A stretch of DNA of 64,000 nucleotides from Sinotaia quadrata (taxonomy: Eukaryota > Mollusca > Gastropoda > Architaenioglossa > Viviparidae). Numbering within the stretch: the first letter of the stretch is position 1; every line of letters starts with the position of its first letter. The stretch is from contig CM054181.1 of NCBI GenBank assembly GCA_028829895.1, positions 117,933,360-117,997,359 of the forward strand, given 5' to 3'. Under the pieces are notes generated by a model. The model was given only the letters and a program-made list of their open reading frames with translations. It made no database searches and had not been told where the DNA came from. The position numbers and the translations under genes were made by a program. Positions 36,350-50,129 of this stretch are shown one piece after another.

Positions 36350-37300
36350 AATTGAATTGAGTGAGCTAAGGCCTTACAGCCCAGAGTGAGCTAAGTTATA
36401 CAACCCTCAGAATGAGATGAGTCATACAATCCTCTGAGTCAGCTAAGACATACAACCCTCTGAGTAAGCTAATTAATACAACACTCTGAGTAAGCTAATT
36501 AATATAACACTCTGAGTGAGCTAAATCACACAACCTTGAGTGAGCTAAGTCATACAAACCTGTGGGTGAGATAAGTCATACAACCCTGAGTGAGCTACAC
36601 AATGAAAAGAATCAAGCGAATCAAAGAACTCAAATCATCGAGTGAGACAGACATTCCAAATCATCGATTAGGTAGTCATTCCAAATAATCAATCAGGTAG
36701 CAGACATTACAAATCATCGATTAGGTAATCATTCCAAATCATCGATTAGGTAGACATTCCAAATCATCGATTAGGTAGACATTCCAAATCATCGAGTGAG
36801 ATGGATATTACAAATCATCGATTAGAATAGACAAAACCATCCATCGAATGACCAAGACAATATGTTAAGTCACTTAGACAACAGAAGTCAAAGACATGAA
36901 AAAGAATTGAATTTCCTAGATAACGCGTCACCAAGTGACTTTTACAACAAAACGAATCGAGTAAAACCTGATAACACAAATCACCAAGTGACCTAAACAG
37001 CACAAAGAATCGAGTGACCTAGATTATACAAGTCAAAGTGACTTAGACAACACAAGGAAACAGGTGAAACAAATAAGAGACACCAGCAATGATCTCGACT
37101 TCAAAACACAAACTATACAGCGGTTTAGATTTCAAGCAGAAACCACTGAATGAGTTAGACTTCAAAACACAAACATTTCACCGATGTAGATTTCAAGTCT
37201 GAGTGACCTAGACTTCTATAACAAAATTCGTTTAGTAATCTTGATTTACAGGACAAACCATTGATTGAGCTACGAGTCATCTCGACTTCACGCATTAATT
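36350..37300. repeat. Series of degenerate 24-25-bp arrays
   Basis: First GAGTGAGCTAAGTCATACAA plus CCCT (36350-36600), then ACATTCCAAATCATCGATTA plus GGTAG (36640-36830), then strongly decayed GAGTGACCTAGAC-like units. The recurring ATCGAGTGA/GAGTGA core suggests a common origin with the 40-bp array to the left. Confidence 0.75.
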
Positions 37301-37484
37301 ACTCAGGGGCCTTGACTATTAAATGAAATTCAGTGGCTTAATTAATAGATGAGCCACAGGCCCATTAGTAAGTAATTACAATTATTACTACGAATTCTTA
37401 GTGACGTCATTTGCAAATTATGTCACGTGCAATGCGTAAGCTACGTTTCTCTACGTCAGTGAATATATATTTTTTTAAAAATTT

Positions 37485-37965
37485 TAAATGTCATTGAGTA
37501 TATTTTGCTTTAAAATGTGTCATCAAGTATATCTTGCTCTAAAATGCGTCATCGAGTATATCTTGCTCTAAAATATGTCATTGAGTATATCTTGCTCTAA
37601 AATGTGTCATTGAGTATATCTTGCTCTAAAATGTGTCATCAAGTATATATTGCCTAAAATGCATCATCGAGTATATCTTGCTCTAAAATGTGTCATTGAG
37701 TATATCTTGCTCAAAATGTGTCAGGGAATATGTCATGCTCTAAAATGTGTCATTGAGTATATCTTGCTCTAAAACGTGTCATCGAGTATATCTTGCTCTA
37801 AAATGTGTCAGGGAGTATATCCTATTCTAAAGGGTCATCGAGCAATTCTTACTCTTAAAATGTGTCAGGGAGTATATCATATTCGAAAATGTGTCAGGGA
37901 GTATATCATATTCGAAAATGTGCCAGGGAGTATAGCTTACTCTAAAATGTGCCAGGGAGCAAGTT
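37485..37965. repeat. 29-bp minisatellite
   Basis: About 16 units of GAGTATATCTTGCTCTAAAA plus TGTGTCATC (period 29 at 37562-37591). The last units read GGGAGTATATCATATTCGAA. Confidence 0.92.
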
Positions 37966-38510
37966 TGATTTCAAAACATGCAGTAAGCAATGCTGTTTTT
38001 CAAATTAAGTTCAAAAGTACGAATGACCGATTTCATTCAAGTACAATACAGCGAGTATTTTTGACTTCTAAAAAAAAAACACAGTGAGAATATTAGATAT
38101 CAAACCTCAAGTCCGTGAAAGGACTTAATTGCAAAGTTTACATCTGGTAAGAATATCAAATATCAAACCTTAAATCCACGAGAATAGCACATTTCAAATA
38201 ATAAATCATTGAGAAAGCCAAATTTCAAAACTTGAATCAGTGGGGAAAGCAGATTTATGAACCTAATTCAATATACGATAATACCAGAATTTAAAGTGTC
38301 ACTGAAAAAAATTAGATTTCAACACCTTAATTAATATATGAGAATATCAAATTTCAATATTTAAGCCAGTCACAAAAGCAGATTTTAAAACTTAATTTAA
38401 TAGAGGAACGTACTAGATTTCAATAGATAAATCACTGATAAAACTATGTTTCAAAACTTAAAACATGAAAATACAACAATTCAATGTATAAGTAAGCAGG
38501 ATAAAAGACT
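37966..38510. repeat. Very degenerate ~45-50-bp array
   Basis: Recurring AGATTTCAAAACTTAA and CAGTGAGAAAAGCA scraps without clean alignment. Confidence 0.5.
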
Positions 38511-38815
38511 AAAAGACTGTCAAACATAAACCATCAAGTTTGTTCAATTTTCAGATGAAGTCAATGAGTTTATTCGGTTGTCAGCAAGCTGCTTGAATTT
38601 TTAAAACTGAAAGATTATGTTCTTGCGGCTGTCTGAACTAATTCCTATTTAAGTAAATACAAGATAAAACTACCGCCAATAAAGATTAATATAACAATAC
38701 AAATCTGCCCATTTCGCCAGCAGACACAGATTTCTGACTTAGTCAAGGATTATTTATAGTTTATAGAAACAGTCTTTCAATTGGCATGAATAGTACTTTT
38801 TTTTTTTTCAGCCGG
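38511..38815. other. AT-rich DNA, no gene seen
   Basis: No supported feature. Confidence 0.5.
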
Positions 38816-38819
38816 TGTT

Positions 38820-39295
38820 GGTGGTGCATACAACCATAATACACAGGCTTGTTATGCAAAACTCAGCATGAAGTGACGTACACAACTATAATACAGAGGC
38901 TTGTTATGCAAAACAGCGTGAAGTGACTGAAGTGACGTACACAAACACAATACACAGACTTGTTTTGCAAAACGCACCGTGAAGTGACGTACACAAACAC
39001 AATACGCCGGCTTGTTATGCAAAACACAGCATGAAGTGACTTACACAAACACAATACACAGACTTGTTTTGCAAAACGCAGCGTGAAGTGACGTACACAA
39101 ACACAATACACAGACTTGTTATGCAAAACGCAGCGTGAAGTGACGTACACAAACACACAACACACAGGCTTGTTATGCAAAACGCAGCGTGAAGTGACGT
39201 ACCAAACACAATATACAGGTTTGTTATGCAAAACAGCGTACAGTGACGTACACAAACAGGCTTGTTAGCAAAGCACAGCGTGCAGTGACGTACAC
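38820..39295. repeat. 52-bp minisatellite with CRE-like and octamer-like motifs
   Basis: About nine units with CTTGTTATGCAAAACGCAGC, GTGAAGTGACGTACACAAAC and ACAATACACAGG (period 52, 39063 to 39115). Almost every unit keeps TGACGTAC, a CRE-like core, and ATGCAAAA, one base from the POU octamer. Antisense frames (Cys/Val/Thr/Ser/Arg-rich) are repeat-derived. Confidence 0.92.
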
Positions 39296-39885
39296 TTTAC
39301 TGTCAGTCAAGCACGTGACGATTCTCAACATTTAGGCACGGTTGGGTGGGGTAATATGAAATGAGATGTTTCAATCAAGCTCAGCGCATAACGAACAAGA
39401 AAGGACCGTATTAATTCCAAATGATTTAGTAAGCGTTCCCACAACAGGCCAGTGAGTACGCCCGATTTTAGAACACGTCACTTGCAATGCCATGATGACC
39501 GTCTTTAGCAAACAAATAAGTGAATAAATTCGGCGGCGACATTTTTTTTTAAAACTCTTCCTAGCAAATTTGATTATTAGAGCGCTGTTCGTACTAATGC
39601 AGTCGCTCAGGACAGGTGCGCTTTGACGTCGTATGACGTCACCACATGAGTCCAATGAATAACGTTACTGAACAAAGCATGAATGGCGAAGACCCAGATG
39701 TAGGACACCCTTAAAGGTTTGACGACAAAAGTTGCTGGCCTGCCCAAAGAAGCGTTCTTTGTTTCAGCAGACACTGTCCGGAATTCAATCTGTACTACAA
39801 GTTGACTCCTGCATATAAGTACTGTTCCTCAAAGGACGCACTCTTTTACGCGTGATCTTCATGAATAACACTGTCCGATTATCGA
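39296..39885. other. Mostly unique DNA, no gene seen
   Basis: Contains TGACGTC-rich text at 39623-39641 (two GACGTC cores). A 94-codon antisense frame (39371-39655) starts at TTG and is unassigned. Confidence 0.4.
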
Positions 39886-39887
39886 TG

Positions 39888-40085
39888 GCGTATGTCCTGT
39901 GTCGGTGACGCACGTCTTTATCAGTGATGTGTCTGCGACGCACGCCTTGTGTTGTTGAGATATTCCCTATGTCAGTGACGTGTGCCATTGTGTCGGTGAT
40001 ATATGCCGCTTATCTGTGTCATATGCAGCATGTCGTGTGTCGGTGACGTATGCTGTGTGTCGGTTATGTACGCCTTGTGTCAATC
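39888..40085. repeat. Degenerate ~26-bp array of GTGTCGGTGACG units
   Basis: About seven units of TGTGTCGGTGACGTATGC with many substitutions. Confidence 0.7.
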
Positions 40086-41690
40086 AGCAGAGAATGATGG
40101 CAGTTATTAATGTGCAAGGTTTAACAGCAGAGATCCTTGCATACAAAAGTTTTAAAAATGATTTCATTAGAACAATTGCACACATTTAAAAATGTACCAG
40201 TCATTCAGATTGTCTCTTGTGTTAGGGGTAAGTGTTATTTTTCTTAACACGAAGGTCAACTTAACTTCTAACTATCCTCTATTGGAAAACACATTCTAGT
40301 CAAGTACTGAATCCTGGATCACGCTTAACATAAGTATGTCAAACTACCGCCTCAAATAATGGTTTATGACCTTGTCCCTTGGTTCATGGAAAACTAGAAT
40401 CTATCGACTGACAATTTTGTAGAGCCTTAAACAATAATTATCTAACTTTAAATTGTGATTTGTTTGTCGTTTCATTCGGCTGCCCTTTTCAAATTTTTAG
40501 GAAGTGATCAGTAAACGCGTTCAGCGAAGCAACAGGATTTGCGACCACAAACTGACCACAACTGTTTGTAACTGTAGTACAGAGTATGTTGCATCCGCAC
40601 ACACGTTTGGCAACAGGATATAACTAACTGCTTATGATTAATATGATTTCAACGTAAGTCAATTGAAATAACGTTTGCATTTTTACATGGTGATAATATT
40701 TCAACATTTAATAACGTTCATTCCACTTTCCCTGACAAATGATGACACATATTCCTGGATCCCATTTAAAACAATCATGGAAAGTGTAACCGATTTCGGT
40801 TACTGTCACGATAGCTGTGCCGAATGAAATTAATTCAAAAGCAAAGATATCTGAATGACGCCATATCACTATTGTATGAAAAAATATGAGTGGATTCTTT
40901 CTTTCTTTTGTTAGGTTTTCACAAAGAAAAAAAAATCAAGACGGATAACATGTTAATAACTAGGAAGAAGATTTGAAAAGTTATTTATTCCTGTGTTCGT
41001 GCGACCGGACTTTTATCAAATCCATTGAACCAAGTCACAAATGGCACAGCAAGCACATCCTTACATGCAGTAAAGCATCGGTTAATTAATGGTGTCTTCT
41101 GAATAGACTAGCTCTCTTGCAAAGATCCCCACCCACCCCCCTCAACGTGGAGTGCTGAGTACCGTTAGACACGAGACACGACTTGTGAAGGAGTCGCCTC
41201 CCTCTCTACCCATTTAGTGATCAGGTTACGTTTCGGTTCGTTGCACATTCAGCTAAAATTACAGACATAATCCCTCTGGAACCCAGAACACATACACACG
41301 CGCGCGCACACGCATAACACACGCACTACGCGTACACATTATATTGTCTATTTCACATTTATAATTTATATACTTGGACCTAAACATTAATCAGGATTAT
41401 TTCCTTGCGCGGAAAGTACATGTGATTGTTGTTCACATACGACTAGCAATCCATGACTGTTTCTCCTTGGGATAATGGACAGTGTTCTATGATTAATCAT
41501 TTATTATTATTATACTACACCTATTGGTAAGTGCAAAATATTATAATGCGGATTTAATGCACCAGCTGAACTCACAATTTTAATTGAGGAGGTCTGACGA
41601 TAAAACTAATTTTGTTCTGAATAAAATTAATGAGTGTTCAGTCGCACAGCGTGTGAAATGCCTGACACGCCTTGCCAATAAAGACCTACA
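40086..41690. other. Mostly unique DNA, no gene seen
   Basis: The longest stretch without strong tandem repeats. It contains a short CACGCGCGCGCACACG patch near 41292-41310. Reading frames are short on all strands. Confidence 0.5.
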
Positions 41691-41745
41691 CTTTTATCTA
41701 AGTATTTACATTATCTACACTTTTATCTAGGTATTTACATTAAAT
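41691..41745. repeat. ~30-bp tandem duplication
   Basis: CTACACTTTTATCTAAGTAT-TTACATT occurs twice in a row. Confidence 0.85.
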
Positions 41746-42119
41746 ATCGTCATGACGAAAACGTCGTTTTTATAAAGGAACATGGCGGCAACCTAATTCT
41801 GGGATTATAGTTAAAGGACTGAACACTTGAAAGGGTTTATAAACCTTGATCAGGTAAACAACGAGATTTGAACATTAGTGATTAAAACAACCCACTAAAA
41901 AAAACTGTCACTATGATAAGCTTGATTAACTAAATTCATTTTCTTATAAGAAAAGACAATATTATTGTGATGGGTGGTTTAAACGATTAGCTACCCAACC
42001 CCTAGGTCTTCGTAATTTTTGCAGACGGAAAAAACTCAGTCAAACCTCGAAAACTTTACCCGTTAAATAATTTATTCTTTATGTCCCTAACTGTTACCGG
42101 TTCAAACGCCTATCACTCC

Positions 42120-42245
42120 TTGAAAGTTCGAACACTTGTAGAAAGTATAGTAGTTCTGACCCACACACACTTCTAGAAAGTATAGGAGTTCTGGCCCACA
42201 CACACTTCTAGAACGTATAGTAGTTCTGGCCCTCACACACATATG
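42120..42245. repeat. ~37-bp minisatellite, three to four copies
   Basis: ACACTTCTAGAAAGTATAG followed by AGTTCTGGCCCACACAC. Confidence 0.9.
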
Positions 42246-42294
42246 TAAAAGTCAGTCTTTATTTATCCGCCATTATTTAAACAGACTTCATCAA

Positions 42295-42862
42295 GACTGC
42301 CATGGTACCTATTAACAGTCTCTTATTTATCACACTAAGTGAGAGGGCATGTTACAACTTAAACAGTTTCACATATTTATCACGCTAGTGAGAGTGGGGT
42401 GTTACAACTTGAAAAATCTCACTTATTTATCACGCCAGCGAGGGTATGTTACAACTTAAACAGTCTCACATATTTATCACACTAGTGAGAGGATATATTA
42501 CAACTTAAACAATCTTACATATTTATTGCACTAGTGAGAGAGTATGTTGCAACTTAAATAGTCTCACATATTTATCTCACTAGTGAGGGGGGTGGTGATG
42601 TTACAACTTAATAGTCTCACATATTTATCTCAGTAGTGATGGGGGTGATGTTACAACTTCAACAGTCTCACATATTTATCTCAGTAGTGAGGGGTGGTGA
42701 TGTTACAACTTCAACAGTCTCACATATTTATCTCAGTAGTAAGGGGGGATGTTACAACTTCAACAGTCTCACATATTTATGCAGTAGTAAGGGGGTATGT
42801 TAGAACTTAAAAAGTCTAACATTTATCACAGTAGTGAGGGGTGATGTTACAACTTAAAAATA
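42295..42862. repeat. ~50-bp minisatellite
   Basis: About 11 units with AGTCTCACATATTTATCTCA, GTAGTGAGGGG and GATGTTACAACTTAAAC. G-run length differs between units. The spacing is 50 between 42601 and 42651. Confidence 0.9.
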
Positions 42863-43892
<1,030 letters not shown>

Positions 43893-44039
43893 CTGAGAAT
43901 CCTATATAGATTGTGATAAATATGCAAACATTTCTTTGATTCCATCTCCAGGAACAGCTCTATGTAATATGATATTAATTCGCACTTGAGAGAAGTGAAA
44001 ATTCGATTAATGACTGACACACGTCACACGTTTTCAGTA

Positions 44040-44352
44040 AAGCACTAAGCTAGGTCTGTATAGCACAGTATTAAGCACTAAGGTCTGTATGTAGTACAGT
44101 ATTAAGCACTAAGGTCTGTACGTAACACAGTATTAAGTACTAAGGTCTGTATGTTGCACAGTGTCAAGTACTAAGGTCTGTATGTAGCACAGTATTAAGC
44201 ACTAATGTCTGTATGTAGTACAGTATTAAGCACCAAGGTCTGTACGTAATACAGTATTAAGTACTAAGGTCTGTACGTAACACAGTATTAAGCACTAAGG
44301 TCTGTACGTAACACAGTATTAAGTACTAAGGTCTGTACATAACACAGTCAAC
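44040..44352. repeat. 31-bp minisatellite
   Basis: About ten units of GCACTAAGGTCTGTACGTAA plus CACAGTATTAA. GTACGTAAC and GTATGTAG versions are intermixed. Confidence 0.93.
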
Positions 44353-45500
44353 CATTTTTGTGGCCAAATTTTCAGGAGAGTTTGGCGGGAGTCGTCATTT
44401 TTCAAAACCTTATTTTTGTACTGTATATTAAAATAATACTCAAATCATCGTATGTAGTAATACGTAATGCATCCACCTATACCATTCAAGCGGACTATTT
44501 ATTCATCATTACTATGTGGATTTGTTCCTTTTGTGTCTAGCTGGATGATGAATTAAGTAGCTTTTACAAATTAGATATAATAAGCAGGCAGTTTTCATCT
44601 TATTTATTTTTAAAGTACAATATTTTTCATCTAGTGGCCGAAATGTATTTATTATTCTCACTTTAACCTAGAAGCCAGTTATGGTTATTTAAAAATATTT
44701 CTATTTTTACTTGTATCTGGCTTTCAACAAGTAAATATGAAAAAGTTAAGCACAATTTTTATTGTTACGAGTATCCGGATTTCTATTAGTACATAAGTAT
44801 GAATAATATTCAGAAGAACTCACCACAAATGAATAGAGAAAAGGTATTATTAATTCAGGTACCTTTATTGAAATAAATCAGTACGATCTTTGGCGCTTCA
44901 TTTCATTAGATTTTTAACATTTGAGAGTTATTCCCGTTTGTAAGCAATCAACAAGATGCCCATTTTTAATTCAAGATCTGTATTTTGACTTTATAAAATT
45001 CATCGTTAAAAACATGTCACATAAATAAATGAAATGGAATTAAGGTTTTATATTGTACGCTATAGATTCCCCCCAAAAAATTCATCTGTTGTGGTCAATT
45101 TGAAAACAAATATCTTTGAAGGTCCAGTACATCGAGTCCCACTTCTCTTCTTACTTGAATGAGATTGCAATCGATGTCGCCATTTTTGTTACCTCTAGTT
45201 AGCAAGTTAAAGGATTCCCAAGTAAGGCAATCACAAGCTCAATGATGACAAACTTTAGAAAATATCTTTCAAACTGCTCCCGAGGTCTTAGAATGTTGTG
45301 AAGAATTAAAATCAGTCAGATACAATTTTCTTCATACCCTTGGAAAATGTACAAGAAACTTCGTCTTCATACGTGACTTCCACAAGATCAGTTCTGCTTT
45401 CAATGGTTTTACTCAGAACCTAATATGAGTGACGTGAGGTTGGATGGAACAACCTACATTTGCACAACGTTTCACACCTCGTCGCGGGCGCAGGTACATG
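44353..45500. other. Mostly unique AT-rich DNA, no gene seen
   Basis: No supported feature. Confidence 0.5.
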
Positions 45501-45509
45501 AATCGGGAA

Positions 45510-45523
45510 GGGGGGGGGGGGGG
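45510..45523 (+). other. 14-base poly-G run
   Basis: An uninterrupted G14 inside a GC-rich patch of an AT-rich region. Length is prone to sequencing error. Confidence 0.85.
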
Positions 45524-45549
45524 CGTGGCGCACGGGAGCACCCTGAAAT

Positions 45550-45840
45550 TCAAGGGGAGGTAACACACGAATTGCTGGATGCCTGAAATGTGTACTTCAC
45601 GAATAAAAGCGTTCCAGTTCGGAGGTTGACGCTTATCCTCCACAACCGCGACTTACAACTCAAGGCATTGCTCGGTATATTGTGCTGTGCATCGTTCCAA
45701 GGTTTTCCAGGGCAACAACTCTCATACGCTTCCGGGTTATGCTGAAGTAGGTGTTGCGTTTTTATGGGAAGGAAGAGTGCAAGTTCGCTGGCTGCTAAGT
45801 TTTGAAGAACAATTGTACAATTTTCAAAGGCGAGAGCCAT
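45550..45840 (-). CDS. Weak coding/exon candidate, unknown protein
   Basis: A 96-codon minus-strand frame begins with ATG at 45840 in a good initiation context (G at -3, G at +4). It lies in a patch that is GC-richer than its surroundings and is not repetitive. The product starts MALAFENC, has mixed composition and five cysteines, and shows no signal peptide or domain I recognise. A second minus-strand frame (45643-45413, GTG start) overlaps it, which weakens the case. Confidence 0.18.
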   Translation of the reverse strand: MALAFENCTIVLQNLAASELALFLPIKTQHLLQHNPEAYESCCPGKPWNDAQHNIPSNALSCKSRLWRISVNLRTGTLLFVKYTFQASSNSCVTSP

Positions 45841-45884
45841 AACGTGTTGCCGGTGCTAGGTAACTGGAGTGGTCTGCCCCTTGA

Positions 45885-45925
45885 CAGAGAGAGATGAGAG
45901 AGAAGAGAGAGAGAGAGAGAGAGGT
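45885..45925. repeat. (GA)n microsatellite
   Basis: GAGAGA with ATGAG and AAGAG interruptions. Confidence 0.85.
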
Positions 45926-46224
45926 TCTGTTTGTCATGAAACGATAGAGCGGGCGTTATGTAACGAAAGGGTTCGAGTTATTAAAAGAGTGTCCTAAAAT
46001 TCAACTTAATAAGTTCCAGAAGTATAATGGTAACCATTCAAGCTCTTTGTGCGTGCACGTGTATATGTGTGCATATCCGCATTTGGTCGTATTAATATTT
46101 CAGTTCGTGTACATATGAGCGAACAAAGATACATTTAAGAGTGTGGATGTGCGTGTGTACATATAGGTATGTGTGTATTTAAGTGTGTGCGTGTAACTGT
46201 GTATATGTAGGTGTATAGGAGAAG

Positions 46225-46510
46225 ACTTAGTAGGGCTTGTGTGTGACTGTGCTCAGTGAGATGACTTATGTGTCACTATACTCAATACGATGACGTATGT
46301 GTCACTATACTCAGTAAGATGACGTATGTGTCACTATACTAAGTAAGATGACGTATGTGTCACTATACTCAATACGATGACGCATGCGTCGCTATACTCA
46401 ATAAGAAGATATGTGTCATTATACTTAGTGAGATGATTTATGTGTCGTTGTACTCAATATGATGTCTTGTGTGTCACTATACTCAGTAAGATGACTTATG
46501 TGTCACTGCC
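46225..46510. repeat. 29-bp minisatellite
   Basis: About ten units of GATGACGTATGTGTCACTAT plus ACTCAGTAA (period 29, 46261 to 46290). TGACGTAT recurs in several units and is TGACTTAT in others. Confidence 0.93.
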
Positions 46511-47374
46511 ATCACGAAGAGGCTGAATGAAGAAGTGGACAGTGAGGAAACATCGTTATAGTGTCCCATCTACGTCACTTCTCCCTGTCACAACTTTATT
46601 CAGTCCCTTAATGATTTGTCAACACCACGTAGGACCTGCTGGTTGTTCGTCACAGTGCCCGGCGCGCATACGCCATGGATGTTTATCTGGTTTTTTTATT
46701 ATGCGTGCAAGTGTTACATATGCTAGCGTGTTTGTATGCGAGGTTCTATGTGGTATGAAGAATGTAAGCAATACAGGACAATACAACGTGAGCACCACAC
46801 TCACCACACTCACCACACTCAGCCCTTCAAAACTATAGCAGATAGCGTACTTTGTTTTCGATGATTACAATCTAACTTTATTATTCTACATGTTCTCTTT
46901 CGTACAGTAAATAAAGAAAACTGAACCATTCACTCATAAAACTCTTGAGGTAAAAGTTAATTTCTAAATTAGAAAAGTCAAGAAAGGAAGTAAGTTAAAA
47001 GTAACAAATTATCAAATGCATGTTCACAGAAATTACCACTTTAGTAGTTCAGCCAATTATTCTAAATCACATTTGTACTCCTCAAACAAGCAAAGACTGG
47101 AAATTATGAACGGAACTGTATTTGTCTCAGACTTTTTCAAGAACTATAATTAATTGAAAATAATAAGCCAGATTTCATAATAGATTTTTTCAATCCCTAA
47201 CCCCGGTTGAAGAGACTGTTTTTTTTTCATATTGCCAGACTTTTGATTATGACCCCAACACTACTGACGCAGTAAAGTTAAATTGGTGATGGAGGTGGTG
47301 GAGGTGGTGGTGGTCTGTCACTTTTAGTTCTCCAATGGGATATTCGACATCTACTGTGAACACAGTTCACAACT
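46511..47374. other. Mostly unique DNA, no gene seen
   Basis: Holds a short CACACTCAC run at 46796-46820 and a GGTGGTGGAGGTGGT patch at 47290-47313. The 103-codon plus frame at 46527-46838 (first two codons ATGAAG) has no recognisable domain. Confidence 0.4.
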
Positions 47375-47460
47375 CGTTTTACTCAATACTGGCCACAAAG
47401 ACACGCAGTATTAACAGTACGGCGAACATTCACCACGCAGTCATAGTGTGGGACCTCTGG
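47375..47460. repeat. Dispersed segment B, copy 1
   Basis: The order TTTTACTCA-TACT, CAAAGACAC, TATTAACAGTA, GAACATTCACC and GCAGTCATA recurs at 48668-48750 in the same orientation. Confidence 0.65.
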
Positions 47461-47825
47461 ACACCCTACACTCATTGTGATTATTATTTATTAATTAATA
47501 ACACATAAATAATTACAATTGATCGAGAATCTTATTGTATAGTTATTAATAATTCTCCACAATGATCAATATATCTTTCACTTTGCAGATTATAAGGGTG
47601 TCGTAAAACTCTACTCTTTACTCAATAACAAGATAAACGTTTTACTGTTGCATTATATTTTCTGTAGGTGGATACTTCTTTCTAAAGGAGTAATAAAAAT
47701 CCGTCTTTTATCTATATTTAATAAGCTCCCCTTCCACCCACTATTACCCCAGCATAGGCTTTAATATATGTGCAAGAAGGTTAATAAATTTAACAATAAC
47801 GCCAGGCACTCATTCAGTTTATAAT

Positions 47826-48330
47826 AGCATAGTTGGGGTAACCGGACCTTGGGCACTCCCTTATGGTGTTAGCTTTGAAAGTGTATGAGTTGAAGTAAAT
47901 AGCTCGAGGCAAGACTATTCTAGATTGCTGACGTAATGCAAACTGAGTGAGTAGTTTTCTATTATCCAATGATCAAGATTTACGAGAGTGAGACAAGCCA
48001 AGGGGCTGAGATTAAAGAATTCACTTCCTGTAGAAAATTCCACTCTCTGATCACTTTTGAATTGAGTGGAAAGAAGAAGTCTGGCTTTGAAAGGTAGTTG
48101 TTAGATTGATGGTGAGTTAAACTGACTGATTAAGAGAGAATGGACTTAGGAATATTTCATGCATTTTTACTGTTGATATGTTATACTTGTGTTTATGTAG
48201 AGATGTACTATGTAGGTTTGCTTTTATTTCTACAAATGTTTGAACTAAGGTGCACACATGTAGTGTGCTAACACTTGACATTGTTTGGTGAACTGTATTT
48301 ATTGTGCCACATGTGTTTCGTATCAGTCAG
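47826..48330 (+). mobile_element. LTR-like element, copy 3 (fragment)
   Basis: Aligns with the first ~500 bp of copies 1 and 2 after their initial ~50 bp. Landmarks are ACCTTGGGCACTCC, GAGTGAGTAGTTTTCTATTA, GAGATGTACTATGTAGG and CACATGT-GTATCAG. Both ends are lost: the left fades near 47826 and the right stops at about 48330. Confidence 0.75.
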
Positions 48331-48667
48331 TTAACTTACCATAAGCTGACGATCACCTTTATGACCGGACTTGAGTTACGTCAAAATCAAAGTGATTAGA
48401 AAATAGGACTTTTTTCACCAAAATAACTTTTGGTCCATTCCCATTGGATGAATTTGTTATGAGCAAGTGTGTGACTATTAGTCAGAAACACTACTGATCC
48501 AGTTGGAACTGGATCAGATTGCATCAGCTAGTTCTAGCATTTTCTCCACCTTAGTTGTTTACTCCAAATATGACACTGAACAATATCAGCACCAGCAGTG
48601 CTGTAGGTGATGTCACTTTGACATTTAATAATTGAGTTTAGAAATAGGGATAGCACAAATTTACTCC

Positions 48668-48800
48668 GCCACACCTAGTTTTACTCATTACTCTCCTCAA
48701 AGTCACATGTTATTAACAGTATTGGGAGCATTCACCCATGCAGTCATAAACGTCACGTTCTATTAACAGTATTGGGGGCATTCACTCATTCATTCATAGA
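48668..48800. repeat. Dispersed segment B, copy 2, internally duplicated
   Basis: Homologous to 47375-47460. Part of it, TATTAACAGTATTGGGAGCA followed by TTCACCCATGCAGTCATA, is repeated once more about 48 bp downstream. Confidence 0.7.
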
Positions 48801-49005
48801 GGAGAAAAAAACCACTGAACAGGTGCCGTTTCTTTCTAAGGATCTTGAACATTTGAGCATGAAACTTAAATGTAAACTTGATCTCAACATCAGTGCTATT
48901 CAGTTTGCTGACACAGATTTGATGTGGACGTTGGCTGTACTATATTTCACTTTTTCTGATTCACTGAATGCCTGGCCTATGAATGTTAGAGTTGATATAA
49001 CATTT
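48801..49005. other. Unique DNA, no gene seen
   Basis: An 82-codon plus-strand frame (48772-49020) starts in segment B and is unassigned. Confidence 0.35.
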
Positions 49006-49255
49006 TCAGTAGTTACTTAAGTATTTGAATGTTAGAGATGATATAATCATTTCTGGCAATTATTGAAGTCTATAAATGGTAGAGATTATGCAACCATTTT
49101 GGGTAGTTACTCAAGTCTATGAATGTTAGAGTTGATACAATCATTTGCTAATTAGTTACTGAAGTCTATGAATGTTAGAGTTGATATAATTATTTGTTAA
49201 TTAGTTACTGAAGTCTTTGAATATTGGAGTTGATGTCATATTCTGAAGTCATTGA
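49006..49255. repeat. ~50-bp minisatellite
   Basis: Five units with GAATGTTAGAGTTGATATAA, TCATTTG and TAATTAGTTACTGAAGTCTA. Confidence 0.88.
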
Positions 49256-50129
49256 AATCTATTTTTATATACTGTAGTTCGTCTTGTTCTTATTTGTTTA
49301 TACCACAAGGGAATAAACAAACGCTTAACTGTAGTAAAACAAAAATAATAACTAAATATATTTTAAATAACTAAATTATAAATTAGTGTTATGCTGTGGT
49401 AATAATAAATGAAGAGCATTTCAATGCACACAATTGTGCCTTAAAGTGGACAATACCCAAACACGTACTAAACACCGTTGCTACATAAATTCAATGGCAT
49501 CCAAAGATTTCGACGTAAAGACTGTCTGGTAATCGAGATTCGAACCTCATTCGTCCAAAGGATAAAGTCTGTCAAAACATGAGATGAAGGGTTTGTGAGA
49601 TTGGACAGATTGGAGTGCGTGTTCTTTCAGTCTTAATTCTTGCCACATTCTGATACTTTTCGCGAGTTTGTACGGTTTTATACAGAATGGGATGAAATTA
49701 CAGGGACAATACAGAATGCAACCTACAAGCCTCGGACATGTCATTCTATTGTTCACAGCATACAGCTCTTTAATTGGCGCCATCTGGGGATGGATTATTG
49801 CCCCTTGAGCTTGCCTTAAAGGATTAGTTCTGCGTCTTATAGATATTGTTAAACGTCATCATATTAATGATATGGATTTAGCGAATGGATAGTATACTCA
49901 GAACCCCTGTTTCTAAAGGGAGAGAATTCTGCAGGTGATTGTATTGAAGCCAGAATATCAAGATAACAGATATCAAAAATATAATTAATTATTAGTCACA
50001 TTCAAAACTTAACTAAATGACTACACAGTCAGTCAGTGCTTACAATTTCTAATTTGTTATGATATGTACTGAAATGCTTTATAAGAGCATAACATTATAA
50101 CGTTCAAGAAAAGAGAGAACTATAACCAG
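49256..50129. other. Unique DNA, no gene seen
   Basis: A B-box-like GGTTCGAATCT occurs on the minus strand near 49531-49541, but no A-box and no tRNA fold could be found. Confidence 0.45.

Noticed and set aside
49525..49550. tRNA gene on the minus strand
   Set aside because: A good B-box (GGTTCGAATCT) but the T-stem does not pair and no A-box or acceptor stem could be found.
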